The position numbers and the translations under genes are program-made. A DNA stretch of 64,000 nt from an uncultured Verrucomicrobiota bacterium. GTDB lineage: Bacteria; Verrucomicrobiota; Kiritimatiellia; Kiritimatiellales; Tichowtungiaceae. The notes under the pieces were generated by a model that made no database searches, was not told the DNA's origin, and worked only from the letters and a program-made list of their open reading frames with translations. The stretch lies in NCBI GenBank assembly GCA_903831085.1, contig CAIKWE010000060.1, forward strand, positions 1 to 64,000, read 5' to 3'. Positions within the stretch are counted from its first letter, which is position 1, and every line of letters begins with the position of its first letter. Below are positions 1 through 9,211 of the stretch, piece after piece.

Positions 1-24
1 CCGTCAAATAAACGACCGGAGAGT

Positions 25-60
25 TTTGACAGGATGTACAGGACAACAGGATTTAGGATT
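25..60. repeat. Degenerate ACAGGAT tandem repeat
   Basis: The sequence repeats ACAGGA three times at 9-10 base spacing (about 29-34, 38-43 and 45-50) before the first gene. It lies in the untranslated stretch upstream of the exported phosphoesterase and has no coding potential. Similar short tandem intergenic repeats are common in this window. A TTGACA at 26-31 falls within it and could be a -35 element, but no convincing -10 follows at the right distance. Confidence 0.35.
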
Positions 61-185
61 CCTCTTAAAAACTATCCACAGGTGGGTTTTGTCTTTTGCG
101 ATTACGGAATCGTAATCAGGTTTGCTTGGATTTTTCGGAATATGCTGCGGTATTTTACCGGCAGAAAATAAGCATGGAGGTCATT

Positions 186-3100
186 TTGAAAACACAAATC
201 AGACATCTAGGTACAGTGTTCATCTTGTTGCTTGCCGGGTTCGCGGGAGCGCAGCCATTTACAGGATCGATTGTGCTGGGTCGCCCGACCGGTCATTCGA
301 TTACCGTGAGTGTGCTGTCGAGCAACGACCTGCAAATGGTTTTGGAATACGGCCTGGCGCCGGGCGTTTATTCCAATCAAACTGCGGTCACAAATATCAC
401 CGCCGGCCTGCCGCTGGAAGTGGAGCTGACCGGGCTTCAGACGGATACGCTTTACTACTACCGGTTGCAGTGCAAGGGGGCCGGAGATCCGGACTATATC
501 GCGGACACGGTACATACCTTCCGCACGCAGCGGTCTCCGGGCAGCACGTTCACCTTTTGCATGCATGGCGACACCCATCCCGAGCGAGCGGGCAACATGT
601 TCAACGCCAGCCTCTACACCAACACGCTGACCCTTGCCGCGGCGGACAAGCCCGACTTCTATATGCTGATCGGCGACGATTTCAGCGTGGACAATATTCC
701 CACGAACAGTATCAATGCCGATCTTGTCACCGAGAGATACACTCTCCAACGGCCGTGGCTGGGGTTGGTCGCCAACTCCGCATCGCTGTTTCTGGTCAAT
801 GGAAATCACGAACAGGCCGCTCAATATCTGCTCGACGGCACCTCTAACAATATTGCGGTGTGGGCGCAGAATGCCCGCAATAAATATTTCCCGGAGCCTG
901 CCCCCGACGGCTTCTACACGGGCAACACAAATGTCGTGGAATACATCGGCCTGCTGCGGAATTACTTTGCCTGGACTTGGGGCGATGCTCTGTTTGTCAC
1001 CATTGATCCCTACTGGGGTTCTCCCACATGTCCGGATAACAACTACTGGACGAACGAGAAAAGGACCAATATGTGGGATGTAACCCTCGGCGACGCCCAG
1101 TACCAGTGGCTGAAGAAAACGCTCGAAGAGAGCACGGCCCAATTTAAATTCGTATTTGCCCATCACGTCAACGGAACGGGTCGCGGCGGAGTCGACATCG
1201 CATCGCTTTACGAATGGGGTGGACGGAGCGGTGATGGCTCATGGGGCTTTGCGACCAACCGCCCGGGATGGGCGCTGCCTATTCACCAGCTAATGGCCAC
1301 TAACCGTGTCACGATGTTTGTTCAGGGGCACGACCACATCTTCGTCCGCGAAGAGCTCGATGGCGTCACCTATCTGACTCTGCCCATTCCGGCCGACAAC
1401 AAATATGCGTTGTACAACGCGGACGCTTTTGCGAACGCCATCTATAAGACCAACAACTCTGGCTATGTGCGGTTCACGGTCGCCCCGGAACGAGTAAAGG
1501 TGGACTATGTCCGCTCCTACCTGCCGCAGGACGAGGGGCCGGGAAAAACCAACGGCATGGTTGACTACAGTTTCACGCTTCCGACGACAGCCGACAGCAA
1601 CAGCCCTCCGGCGATTCTGAGCGTCACCAACACGCCTGCGGCACCGACCAGCAACGACACGGTCTGGGTCACAGCTTCGGTCACCGATGATGTTTCCGTC
1701 GCGCAAGTGACGTTGACCTATAACACCGGCGCCGGGGCCAGCCAGACGAACACGGTTTTTCTGGAGACGATGGCCTCCATCACCAACAAACCGTGGACGG
1801 GCAGTTTCTGCGATAAGGCCTGGACGGTCTCATTCAGCGGCTCTAATCCGTTTGAACAAAGAGGCTCGGCCAACTACGGCGGCGGCAACACGAATGGACT
1901 ATCATTCAAAAACGGCACGACAAACCTTACCGATTCCATGATCACCACCACCGGATCCCTCGATGCGCAGGGTAATTCGGGGTTTGTTGAATTCTGGATG
2001 CAAACCCTCACGCTGAGTAATCAGTTGGGGAATGCCGGGTGGACATTCCAGCTCAACGCAGGCACCGGATATGTGACCCGGCTGAGCGAGCTAATCAGCA
2101 CCAACCACACCTGGAAGCTTTATCACTACGACCTTCAGTCCGATGAACTGGCCAGTAATCTGACCATGCGATTTCAGTTCCGCGGCGGGGATACAAACAA
2201 CCGCGTTTATCTGGACCAGATTTCCCTGAAGGTCTCTTCGGGCGGAAGCAGTTCCACCCATGTCGCCATGCTGGATGACGGCGCTCATCAGGACGGTACA
2301 GCCGGCGACAGCGTTTATGGCGCGGCGATTCCGGCCATGCCACAGGGAACCACGGTGAACTATTACCTTACCGCCTTTGATGGCGCCGGCCTTTCGTCAG
2401 TCAGTCCCGCCGGTGCGCCCGGCAATTTCTATTCATACACCGTGACGAACATCACCGTTTCTCCAGAGCCGTTCTCGTATGACATTTTGCTGGGTCAGCC
2501 CACGGATCACTCGATCGCCGTGAGCGTGCTGTCGAGTTATGATCTGTCGGCCTATGTGGAATACGGCAACCAGCCGGGCGGCTATACCAGCCAGTCTGTG
2601 ACCAACAGCATCGTCGCCGAAACTCCATTTGTTGTGACGCTCGACCAGCTCCAGGCGGACAGTCCGTACTATTACCGCCTGCGTTACCGCACAACGGGCG
2701 AAACCAATTTCAGCGTCAGCGCGGAACGGACATTCCATACACAGCGGGCGGCGGGCAGTCCGTTCACATTTATCATCGAAGCCGATCCCCACTATCAGGA
2801 TAACGATCCGCCCGTCTGGCGGCTCGCACTCACCAACATGTTGGCGGATAAGCCGGACTTCCTTATCGATCTGGGCGACACATTCATGGGAGAAAAATAT
2901 TACAAGACCAACAGCTACACTCTTTCTCAAGCCGGCATCTACGAGACTTGCAAGATTGTCCGCGAACAATTCTTTGGTGTCTCAGGGCACTCCCTTCCGC
3001 TGTTTCTGGTCATCGGAAACCATGACCCGGAACTCGGCTGGCTGCTGGACAATAATAACCCAACCAGCAATCCCTCTGTATGGGGAGCCCAGGCTCGGGA

Positions 3101-4229
3101 ATTCTATTATCCGAATCCTGTCCCCAACGAATTTTTCAGCGGAAGCACAAACGCCGATGTGTATCTGAGCGGCGGCGTGCGCGATGGTTATTATTCCTTC
3201 GAGTGGGGCGACGCATTGTTTATTGCGCTCGATCCGTACTGGTACACCTGTCCGGGCACTGCCAAATCGACGAATCAGTGGGCCTGGACGCTGGGCACCA
3301 ACCAATATCAATGGCTCAAGCGGACGCTCGAAATCAGCCCGGCGAAATACAAGTTTGTTTTCGCCCACAACCTGGTTGGCGGGGGAGGTAACATGGAGGC
3401 GAGAGGCGGGTTGACCTACGCCCCTTACTTTGAATGGGGCGGCAGGAATCTCGACGGCAGCTGGGGCTTCACAAACAACCGGCCGGGTTGGGATATGCCC
3501 ATTCAGAATCTGCTTCTTTCCAACGGGGTTAACGCCTTTTTCCACGGCCACGATCATCTCTTTGTGAAAGAGGATCTCGACATCAACGGCGATGGTGTCG
3601 CCGAGCTCATTTATCAGGAATGTCCACAACCCAGCCGCACGAACTATAATTCAACCGGCGCGGCGGCCGGCTACGGCTACACCAACGGCGTGCTGCAGGG
3701 CAATTCGGGATATCTGCGCGTTCAGGTGAATTCCACCAACGCGACAATTGATTATGTGCGTGTTTATCTGCCGGCGGATGAAACCTTAGGCAGAACCAAT
3801 CGCATGGTCACATACAGCTATTCGGTCTCCCCGCCCGCTACCGTCGGTGACGGGATTCCTAATTGGTGGCGTGCGCAGTATTTCGGCGGGAACGGCGCCT
3901 CGACCAACGATTCCTCCGGCTCATCCGGAGACCCCGATAACGACGGCATGAACAACTATGCTGAATACATCGCGGACACAAACCCGACGAACGGGTCTTC
4001 CCGTTTTAGTATTCAATCCCTTTCCGGCGGAACCAACCGGGCGGTGTTTTTCCAATCCTCGGCAAACCGCAAATACACCCTGTATTACTCGACCAATTTG
4101 ACCTCCGGAATCTGGACGAACCTTCCTTCGCAAACCGGCATCACCGGCAATGGCGGCGCGGACAAGCTCACCGATTCATTGCCCGCGGCCACGCCTTGCT
4201 TCTACCGGATCGGTGTCAGCCTGCCGTAA
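186..4229 (+). CDS. Secreted two-domain calcineurin-like phosphoesterase (PhoD/purple-acid-phosphatase style, A+B fusion)
   Basis: This 1347-residue exported protein has two metallophosphoesterase domains, each preceded by a fibronectin/PAP-N-like beta domain. A TTG start at 186 is preferred: GGAGG at 176-180 has good spacing and it opens directly into a signal peptide (MKTQIRHLGTVFILLLAGFAGA). Domain A (about 120-430) shows GDTHPE, GDDFS, GNHE, AHHVNG and QGHDH. Domain B (about 858-1140) shows ADPH, DLGDT, GNHD, AHNLVGG and HGHDH, so both keep the two-metal ligands. An Ig-like segment and a jelly-roll-like segment separate them (about 470-740). The C-terminus carries GDGIPNWW and the Ca-binding-like DPDNDGMNNYAEY, typical of secreted PVC proteins. 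The substrate cannot be read from the sequence; phosphomonoester or phosphodiester hydrolysis is inferred from the fold. It heads a run of co-directional genes reaching 8805. Confidence 0.85.
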   Translation: MKTQIRHLGTVFILLLAGFAGAQPFTGSIVLGRPTGHSITVSVLSSNDLQMVLEYGLAPGVYSNQTAVTNITAGLPLEVELTGLQTDTLYYYRLQCKGAGDPDYIADTVHTFRTQRSPGSTFTFCMHGDTHPERAGNMFNASLYTNTLTLAAADKPDFYMLIGDDFSVDNIPTNSINADLVTERYTLQRPWLGLVANSASLFLVNGNHEQAAQYLLDGTSNNIAVWAQNARNKYFPEPAPDGFYTGNTNVVEYIGLLRNYFAWTWGDALFVTIDPYWGSPTCPDNNYWTNEKRTNMWDVTLGDAQYQWLKKTLEESTAQFKFVFAHHVNGTGRGGVDIASLYEWGGRSGDGSWGFATNRPGWALPIHQLMATNRVTMFVQGHDHIFVREELDGVTYLTLPIPADNKYALYNADAFANAIYKTNNSGYVRFTVAPERVKVDYVRSYLPQDEGPGKTNGMVDYSFTLPTTADSNSPPAILSVTNTPAAPTSNDTVWVTASVTDDVSVAQVTLTYNTGAGASQTNTVFLETMASITNKPWTGSFCDKAWTVSFSGSNPFEQRGSANYGGGNTNGLSFKNGTTNLTDSMITTTGSLDAQGNSGFVEFWMQTLTLSNQLGNAGWTFQLNAGTGYVTRLSELISTNHTWKLYHYDLQSDELASNLTMRFQFRGGDTNNRVYLDQISLKVSSGGSSSTHVAMLDDGAHQDGTAGDSVYGAAIPAMPQGTTVNYYLTAFDGAGLSSVSPAGAPGNFYSYTVTNITVSPEPFSYDILLGQPTDHSIAVSVLSSYDLSAYVEYGNQPGGYTSQSVTNSIVAETPFVVTLDQLQADSPYYYRLRYRTTGETNFSVSAERTFHTQRAAGSPFTFIIEADPHYQDNDPPVWRLALTNMLADKPDFLIDLGDTFMGEKYYKTNSYTLSQAGIYETCKIVREQFFGVSGHSLPLFLVIGNHDPELGWLLDNNNPTSNPSVWGAQAREFYYPNPVPNEFFSGSTNADVYLSGGVRDGYYSFEWGDALFIALDPYWYTCPGTAKSTNQWAWTLGTNQYQWLKRTLEISPAKYKFVFAHNLVGGGGNMEARGGLTYAPYFEWGGRNLDGSWGFTNNRPGWDMPIQNLLLSNGVNAFFHGHDHLFVKEDLDINGDGVAELIYQECPQPSRTNYNSTGAAAGYGYTNGVLQGNSGYLRVQVNSTNATIDYVRVYLPADETLGRTNRMVTYSYSVSPPATVGDGIPNWWRAQYFGGNGASTNDSSGSSGDPDNDGMNNYAEYIADTNPTNGSSRFSIQSLSGGTNRAVFFQSSANRKYTLYYSTNLTSGIWTNLPSQTGITGNGGADKLTDSLPAATPCFYRIGVSLP

Positions 4230-4295
4230 CCAATTATCCATTTTCAGGTCTTTGATTAACACCGTGGAAAAAACGTGATAAAAAGGAAAACAGAA

Positions 4296-5885
4296 ATGAA
4301 AAAACGGATCGCCATTCTTCTGCTCATCGCGGGAACCTCGTTGGCCTACGAACGACTGCAAGGTCCGACTGAACTGCTTTTCTGCGATAAAGAGAAAGCG
4401 TTCAACGGCTACACTCTCTTTGGCGTCGGTAGCCGCAGCTACCTGCTCGATCTGGACGGACAGGTGGTTCACACCTGGCCCATCGGAACAAATCCGCATC
4501 TGCTGGACAACGGCAACATACTGGACGCCTCGAAAGATGACCCCAGCGGATTTAAAGGCTTCAAGGAGGTGGACTGGGACGGCAAGACCGTCTGGGAATA
4601 CACCGAGAAGCGTGAAGACTATGCTCCTCATCATGACTGGGTGCGCATCTTCAACAAGAAACTCAATGCGCCCACCACGCTTTACATCGCCAACAAATCG
4701 ATCTCGAATGAACAGGCCCTCGCCGCCGGTGCCGATCCGAAAAAGGGCCCATACGAAGGCGGCCAGATGGATGCCGTTGTCGAAGTGGACATGCAGGGTA
4801 ATGTGGTGTGGGAATGGTGGTTCTTTGATCACGTGGTGCAGGATGTTGACGCGGCGAAATCAAATTATGTCGGAACAGGCAAAACGGTCGCGAATTATCC
4901 CGGGCGCATTAACATCAACATGCCGGGGAAGCCGCTTAAGCGCGACTGGCTGCACTGCAATTCGATGGATTACAACGCGGAGTCCGGCCACATCGTGATC
5001 AACTCCGTGCAGGGCGAACTCTATGTGATCGATCACGACGGCACGTTCGTCGTCGGCGACGCGAAGGCGGGTATCGCCAAAGCCGCCAGTCCGGCGGGCG
5101 ATTTCCTTTATCGCTTCGGCGACCCGGCCCGCTATGCGCAGGGCGATCCGCCGAAGATTCTGGAAAACTGGGACTCGGCGACGTCCGGCCACAAGCAGAT
5201 GGGCGGCGCCCACGACGCGCACTGGATCCGCCCCGGCCTGCCCGGCGCGGGACATATCATGGTGTTCAACAACGGCCAGTATCTCTACCAGCGGACTCCG
5301 CAGTCGTCGGTTCTGGAGATCAATCCGTTCCTTGATGCGAACGGGAATGATACCGGAAAATATGTGAATCCGCCCGATGCGGGTTACCGGCGAGAAACTT
5401 ACGACAAGGACACGCACAACCAGCCCCGGCAGATTTCGAAGCAGGTCGTCTGGAGCTACCGGTCCGTCAACAGTCACGGATTTTTCAGTCATATCGGATC
5501 GAGCGGACAGCGTCTGGCGAATGGCGGCACGTTTGTCTGCTCCGACACCGAAGGGCACTTCTTTGAAATAACCGCCGACGGCAAGCTCGCCTGGGAATAC
5601 GTCAACCCCGTTACACGGGACGGCCCTGTGAAAGTGCTTGGCGACGCCCTTCCGATGGTCAACTCCGCGTTTCGCGCCTACCGTTATGCGACAAATCATC
5701 CAGCCTTCAAAGGGCGCGACTTAAAGCCGGCGGGCACAATCACCGACCGGGCCGCGCAGGGCGTGGATATCTATCGTAAGCCGAATCCGGCCGGAAAGGA
5801 TTCTCCCGGCGGCGGCAATGACCGCCGCGACCGCCGTGGCGGGAAACGCAATCCTCCAGACTCTGGAACGGACGATAAAAAATGA
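4296..5885 (+). CDS. Exported arylsulfotransferase (ASST)-family protein
   Basis: The product is 529 residues. A cleavable signal peptide (MKKRIAILLLIAGTSLA) supports the ATG at 4296 with AAGGAAA upstream, rather than the in-frame GTG at 4275. The body reads as an ASST-type beta propeller with repeated D-x-x-G-x-V-V/W blades (LDGQVVHTWP, WDGKTVWEY, MQGNVVWEWW) and conserved His-rich loops (HHDWVRI near 110, DWLHCNSMDYN near 217, GGAHDAHWIRPG near 303). Known ASSTs move sulfuryl groups between phenolic donors and acceptors in the periplasm without PAPS; the acceptor here is unknown. The C-terminal tail is short, basic and low-complexity. Its stop overlaps the next start (ATGA at 5882-5885), so it is co-translated with the phosphoesterases. 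The family call is firm but the activity is not. Confidence 0.8.
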   Translation: MKKRIAILLLIAGTSLAYERLQGPTELLFCDKEKAFNGYTLFGVGSRSYLLDLDGQVVHTWPIGTNPHLLDNGNILDASKDDPSGFKGFKEVDWDGKTVWEYTEKREDYAPHHDWVRIFNKKLNAPTTLYIANKSISNEQALAAGADPKKGPYEGGQMDAVVEVDMQGNVVWEWWFFDHVVQDVDAAKSNYVGTGKTVANYPGRININMPGKPLKRDWLHCNSMDYNAESGHIVINSVQGELYVIDHDGTFVVGDAKAGIAKAASPAGDFLYRFGDPARYAQGDPPKILENWDSATSGHKQMGGAHDAHWIRPGLPGAGHIMVFNNGQYLYQRTPQSSVLEINPFLDANGNDTGKYVNPPDAGYRRETYDKDTHNQPRQISKQVVWSYRSVNSHGFFSHIGSSGQRLANGGTFVCSDTEGHFFEITADGKLAWEYVNPVTRDGPVKVLGDALPMVNSAFRAYRYATNHPAFKGRDLKPAGTITDRAAQGVDIYRKPNPAGKDSPGGGNDRRDRRGGKRNPPDSGTDDKK

Positions 5886-7339
5886 AACAGGTCGGTCTGC
5901 TTGGAATTTTTCTGATCGCCGCGGTTTTTGCCACTCTCTTCGGTCGTTGCTCTGCGTTCGCAGAGCCTCTCTCGCTTCGCTCGGGTCCAATGGTTGGAAA
6001 CACGGCCGAGAAAGTTTCCACAGATCGGAAAGTCCGGAGCGGGAAGGACATCCCGCTGATGATGGAGGCCAGTCCGGCGTCGGAAGATTTCCGATGTTCG
6101 GAACTGCTGGCGTTTCCGACAGAAAGCTCCATTCAGATCCATCTGATTCCGCGGCACGACATGGCGCTGTCGGTGCGTTACGGGACAGAGGAAACGAAGC
6201 TTGATCAGAGCACGCCGTCCGAAACATTGCGCGGCGGCGAGGCACACATCGTCCGGCTCGAAAATTTAAAACCGGACACGGAATATTTCTACCGGATCGA
6301 GCGGGACGGAAAAGAGAACCCGGTTCGCCGGTTTCATACCGCCCGGCCTGCGGGAGCAACCTTCAGCTTCGCGGTGCAGGCCGACCCTCATCTGGATGGG
6401 AACTCCAGTCTGAGCGCTTATTCCAACACGCAGCAGAACATCGCTCAGGCTAAGCCCGACTTTCTGATCGATCTCGGCGACTCGTCGATGGTCGATAAGC
6501 TGCCCGAAAAAACCGATGAGGCCATCACGATCCGGAATCTGCTGATGCGAAACTGGTACGGGCAGATTGCGCACAGTATTCCTTTGTTCATGGCGCCGGG
6601 TAATCACGACGGCGAAAAAGGCGGGATGTTCGATGGTACCGATAAAAATCTCGGCGTTCGCTCCACGTTGATCCGCAAGCAATTCTATCCGGTTGCGCCG
6701 GACGCCTTCTACAGTTCTGCCGCGCCGGACGAAAAATTCTGCGGGACGGTGCGCAGTTATTACTCGTGGACATGGGGCGATGCGCTGTTCGTCGTGATCG
6801 ATCCGTACCGTTACGCCGCGCGGAACTCCGGTCGCAATTCCGGAGGCTGGGGGTTCACGCTTGGCGAAACGCAGTACCGCTGGTTGCGCGGCGTGCTGGA
6901 GAACAGCACGGCAAAATATAAATTCGTTTTCGGCCACCAGCTGGTCGGCGGCGACGAGCAGGGGCGCGGCGGCGTGGAGCGGGCGGATTTGTACGAATGG
7001 GGCGGGATCGGCGCGGACGGCACATATCAGTTCGACGAAAAACGTCCCGGCTGGGGCAAGCCGGTTCATCAACTGCTGGTGGATACTCATGTCACCGTAT
7101 ATTTCCACGGGCACGACCATTTTTATGCGCGGCAGGAAAAAGACGGCGTAATCTATCAGCTGGTGCCGCAGCCCGCTTCTGAAAGCGGGAAATCTCCCGG
7201 ACATGCCGCCGAATACGGTTACGTCGAGGGCGATGTGCGCGGCGGTTCCGGTTTTATGCTGGTGACGGTTTCTCCCGCCGGGTTTAACATACAATTCGTT
7301 CAGACCGAATCGCCGCGTAAGGGAGGAAGCAGCAAATGA
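5882..7339 (+). CDS. Exported calcineurin-like phosphoesterase, subtype B
   Basis: This 485-residue protein has an N-terminal export signal of about 27 residues. It then has a fibronectin-like domain (about 70-150) and a metallophosphoesterase domain with ADPH (about 166), DLGDSS (about 197), GNHD (about 239), GHQLVGG (about 350) and HGHDH (about 409). The motifs match the second domain of the protein at 186-4229, not its first. Start and stop overlap the neighbours by four bases on both sides (ATGA), so the three genes form a tight operon. The stretch just after the signal peptide (codons at about 5950-6000) is built from a perfect palindrome CTCTGCG-TT-CGCAGAG followed by TCCAA-TGG-TTGGA, so a repeat appears to have entered the mature N-terminus without breaking the frame. 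Confidence 0.85.
   Translation: MKQVGLLGIFLIAAVFATLFGRCSAFAEPLSLRSGPMVGNTAEKVSTDRKVRSGKDIPLMMEASPASEDFRCSELLAFPTESSIQIHLIPRHDMALSVRYGTEETKLDQSTPSETLRGGEAHIVRLENLKPDTEYFYRIERDGKENPVRRFHTARPAGATFSFAVQADPHLDGNSSLSAYSNTQQNIAQAKPDFLIDLGDSSMVDKLPEKTDEAITIRNLLMRNWYGQIAHSIPLFMAPGNHDGEKGGMFDGTDKNLGVRSTLIRKQFYPVAPDAFYSSAAPDEKFCGTVRSYYSWTWGDALFVVIDPYRYAARNSGRNSGGWGFTLGETQYRWLRGVLENSTAKYKFVFGHQLVGGDEQGRGGVERADLYEWGGIGADGTYQFDEKRPGWGKPVHQLLVDTHVTVYFHGHDHFYARQEKDGVIYQLVPQPASESGKSPGHAAEYGYVEGDVRGGSGFMLVTVSPAGFNIQFVQTESPRKGGSSK
5952..5998. repeat. Palindromic element inside a coding sequence
   Basis: A perfect 7-2-7 inverted repeat, CTCTGCG-TT-CGCAGAG, is followed about 20 bases on by the dispersed palindrome core TCCAA-TGG-TTGGA (5986-5998). 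Both lie in the first 40 codons of the phosphoesterase gene that starts at 5882 and are translated in frame. Confidence 0.6.
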
Positions 7340-8805
7340 ATAAACGGATTGTGATTTGTGCGGCGCTGTCTCTGCTGGTTTGTTGCAGTATGGCTCAGCA
7401 GCCGGGCGGCAAAAAAGAGAAGCGGGAAAAACCGGCCGGTAAACAAGGTGGCGGCGGCGGCAACCGCGGAGCTTATCCTCCTCCGGCGCAGGGGTGGAAG
7501 GTCGCGACGATTATTCTGGGCTGTCCCGAAAAAGACCGGATTACGATGAGCATCTATCCGGCAGACGATCTGGAAGGCTATATCGAATACGGCGGTAAAC
7601 AGACCGCCGTGCAGCCGTTTCCCGCGAAGACGCCGACGCAGTTGACGCTGACCGGACTTTCCGCCGATACGGAAACCACCTACCGGCTGCGCTACCGCAA
7701 TCCAGGTGAATCGGAATTCAAGACCGGTCCGGATTATAACTTCCATACATGGCGTGCGCCGGGCAGCCCGTTTGTTTTTGAGATTCAGGGCGATTCCCAT
7801 CCGGAGCGGATGGGGAAACAAAACGATCCGGTGCTGTACGAGCAGACGCTGCTGGCGGTTGCCAAGGATCGGCCCGACTTTTTCTTATGCATCGGCGACG
7901 ACTTCAGCGTCGATACGCTGCAGGACGTTAATGCGGCCACGGTCAGACAGGCCTATTTGAAACAACGGCCTTATTTCGGGCTGTTCGCGCACTCGACTCC
8001 GCTGTTTCTGGTGAACGGGAATCACGAACAGGCTTCGCGGGCCAATCTCGACGGCACGGCGGACAATGTCGCGGTCTGGGCGCAGAACAGCCGGAACAGC
8101 CTGTTTCCTCAGCCCGCGCCCGACAGCTTTTACAGCGGCGACAAAGAAGAGGTTGAGCACATCGGCCTGCTCCGCGACTACTATGCGTGGACATGGGGCG
8201 ATGCGTTGTTCGTGACGATCGATCCGTACTGGCATTCCGAGCAGGCGGTGGACAATAAATTCGGCGGCGGCGACAAGCGCCGCGATCTGTGGGATATCAC
8301 GCTCGGAGCCGCTCAGTACCAGTGGCTCAAGAAAACGCTCGAAGAGAGCACGGCGAAATACAAATTTGTTTTTGCCCACCACGTCAACGGCACGGGGCGC
8401 GGCGGTATAGAGAATGCAGGATTGTATGAGTGGGGCGGTAAAGGGCGCGGCGGACAATCCGAATTTAAAACCAAACGGCCGGGCTGGGAACTGCCGATTC
8501 ATCAGTTGATGGCCAAAAACAAGGTCACGATTTTCTTTCAGGGCCACGATCATATTTTCGTCCGGCAGAAGCTCGACGGCGTGATCTATCAAACTCTGCC
8601 GGAGCCGGGCGATTCCAACTATGCGCTGTATAACGCCGATGCCTATCAGAGCGGCGAGAAGTTTCCAAACTCCGGAAGAGTGCGCGTTTCCGTGGATCCG
8701 GAGAAAGTTCAGGTGGAATATGTCGCCTCTCGGCTTCCGAAGGATTCGACGGCGGAACATCCCGACGGAGAGATTATTTTTAAATATGATATATCTTCAC
8801 AATAA
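7336..8805 (+). CDS. Exported calcineurin-like phosphoesterase, subtype A
   Basis: The product is 489 residues. It has a signal peptide of about 21 residues, then a Lys/Gly/Pro-rich linker (about 24-47) that may span the envelope or bind polymer. A fibronectin-like domain and a phosphoesterase domain follow, with GDSHPE (about 152), GDDFS (about 186), GNHE (about 228), AHHVNGTGRGG (about 347) and QGHDH (about 402). It is strikingly similar to domain A of the protein at 186-4229; the block LKKTLEESTAKYKFVFAHHV, for instance, is nearly unchanged. The ATG overlaps the previous stop (ATGA). It ends the operon; no clear terminator follows within 150 bases. The substrate is unknown. Confidence 0.85.
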   Translation: MNKRIVICAALSLLVCCSMAQQPGGKKEKREKPAGKQGGGGGNRGAYPPPAQGWKVATIILGCPEKDRITMSIYPADDLEGYIEYGGKQTAVQPFPAKTPTQLTLTGLSADTETTYRLRYRNPGESEFKTGPDYNFHTWRAPGSPFVFEIQGDSHPERMGKQNDPVLYEQTLLAVAKDRPDFFLCIGDDFSVDTLQDVNAATVRQAYLKQRPYFGLFAHSTPLFLVNGNHEQASRANLDGTADNVAVWAQNSRNSLFPQPAPDSFYSGDKEEVEHIGLLRDYYAWTWGDALFVTIDPYWHSEQAVDNKFGGGDKRRDLWDITLGAAQYQWLKKTLEESTAKYKFVFAHHVNGTGRGGIENAGLYEWGGKGRGGQSEFKTKRPGWELPIHQLMAKNKVTIFFQGHDHIFVRQKLDGVIYQTLPEPGDSNYALYNADAYQSGEKFPNSGRVRVSVDPEKVQVEYVASRLPKDSTAEHPDGEIIFKYDISSQ

Positions 8806-8959
8806 ACGGAGGGCATCAACGTTATCTTTTTGACAGTCGGATCGGCAGGGAGTGTTACCCCAAAAGGCTCTTTGCATTCCCCTAAGTGCCTTCTTTCCTG
8901 CCGCGTCCGGTTGTCCCTTTTTATTTGCCGCCTGCCGCCGGATGAACGAGAATCGGCGC
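8806..8959. other. Intergenic region with shared CCCCTAAGTG block
   Basis: No gene is seen here. The segment at about 8875-8900 contains CCCCTAAGTG followed by CTTCTTTCCTG, and nearly the same block occurs at 22049-22070. The shared piece is about 22 bases with two mismatches and sits in otherwise unrelated sequence, which makes it a repeated intergenic element of unknown role. Confidence 0.4.
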
Positions 8960-9211
8960 ATGAGTCAGGAGCTGAAACCCGATCCGGAAGCGTTTAAAAA
9001 ACTGGCGACCGCGACGATGCCGTTCGGCAAATATGCAGGGCGGCGGCTGGTCGATCTTCCGGAACCCTACGTGGTCTGGTTTAAGCAGAAGGGTTTCCCG
9101 AAAGGCGAATTGGGACAAATGCTCGAAACGGTTTACACGATCAAAGCCAACGGACTGGAATATCTTTTCCATCCCGGCGCAAAAAACCCCGAAAGGAAAA
9201 GTCAGTCATGA
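8960..9211 (+). CDS. DUF3820-family small protein
   Basis: This 83-residue soluble protein matches the DUF3820 (quorum-sensing-regulated virulence factor-like) pattern: MPFGKYAGRRLVDLPEPYVV, then W-F-x-x-K-G-F-P-x-G-E-L-G, and a final I-K-x-N-G-L-E. These small proteins are widespread and poorly understood. The start at 8960 is chosen because it begins just before the conserved domain; an ATG 18 bases upstream (8942) is in frame and cannot be excluded, since neither has a strong ribosome-binding site. Its stop overlaps the start of the aldo/keto reductase (ATGA at 9208-9211), suggesting translational coupling. Confidence 0.7.
   Translation: MSQELKPDPEAFKKLATATMPFGKYAGRRLVDLPEPYVVWFKQKGFPKGELGQMLETVYTIKANGLEYLFHPGAKNPERKSQS

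Noticed and set aside
207-1166. A minus-strand open frame opposite the first phosphoesterase
   Set aside because: The plus-strand gene has motifs, signal peptide and ribosome site; the antisense frame has none.
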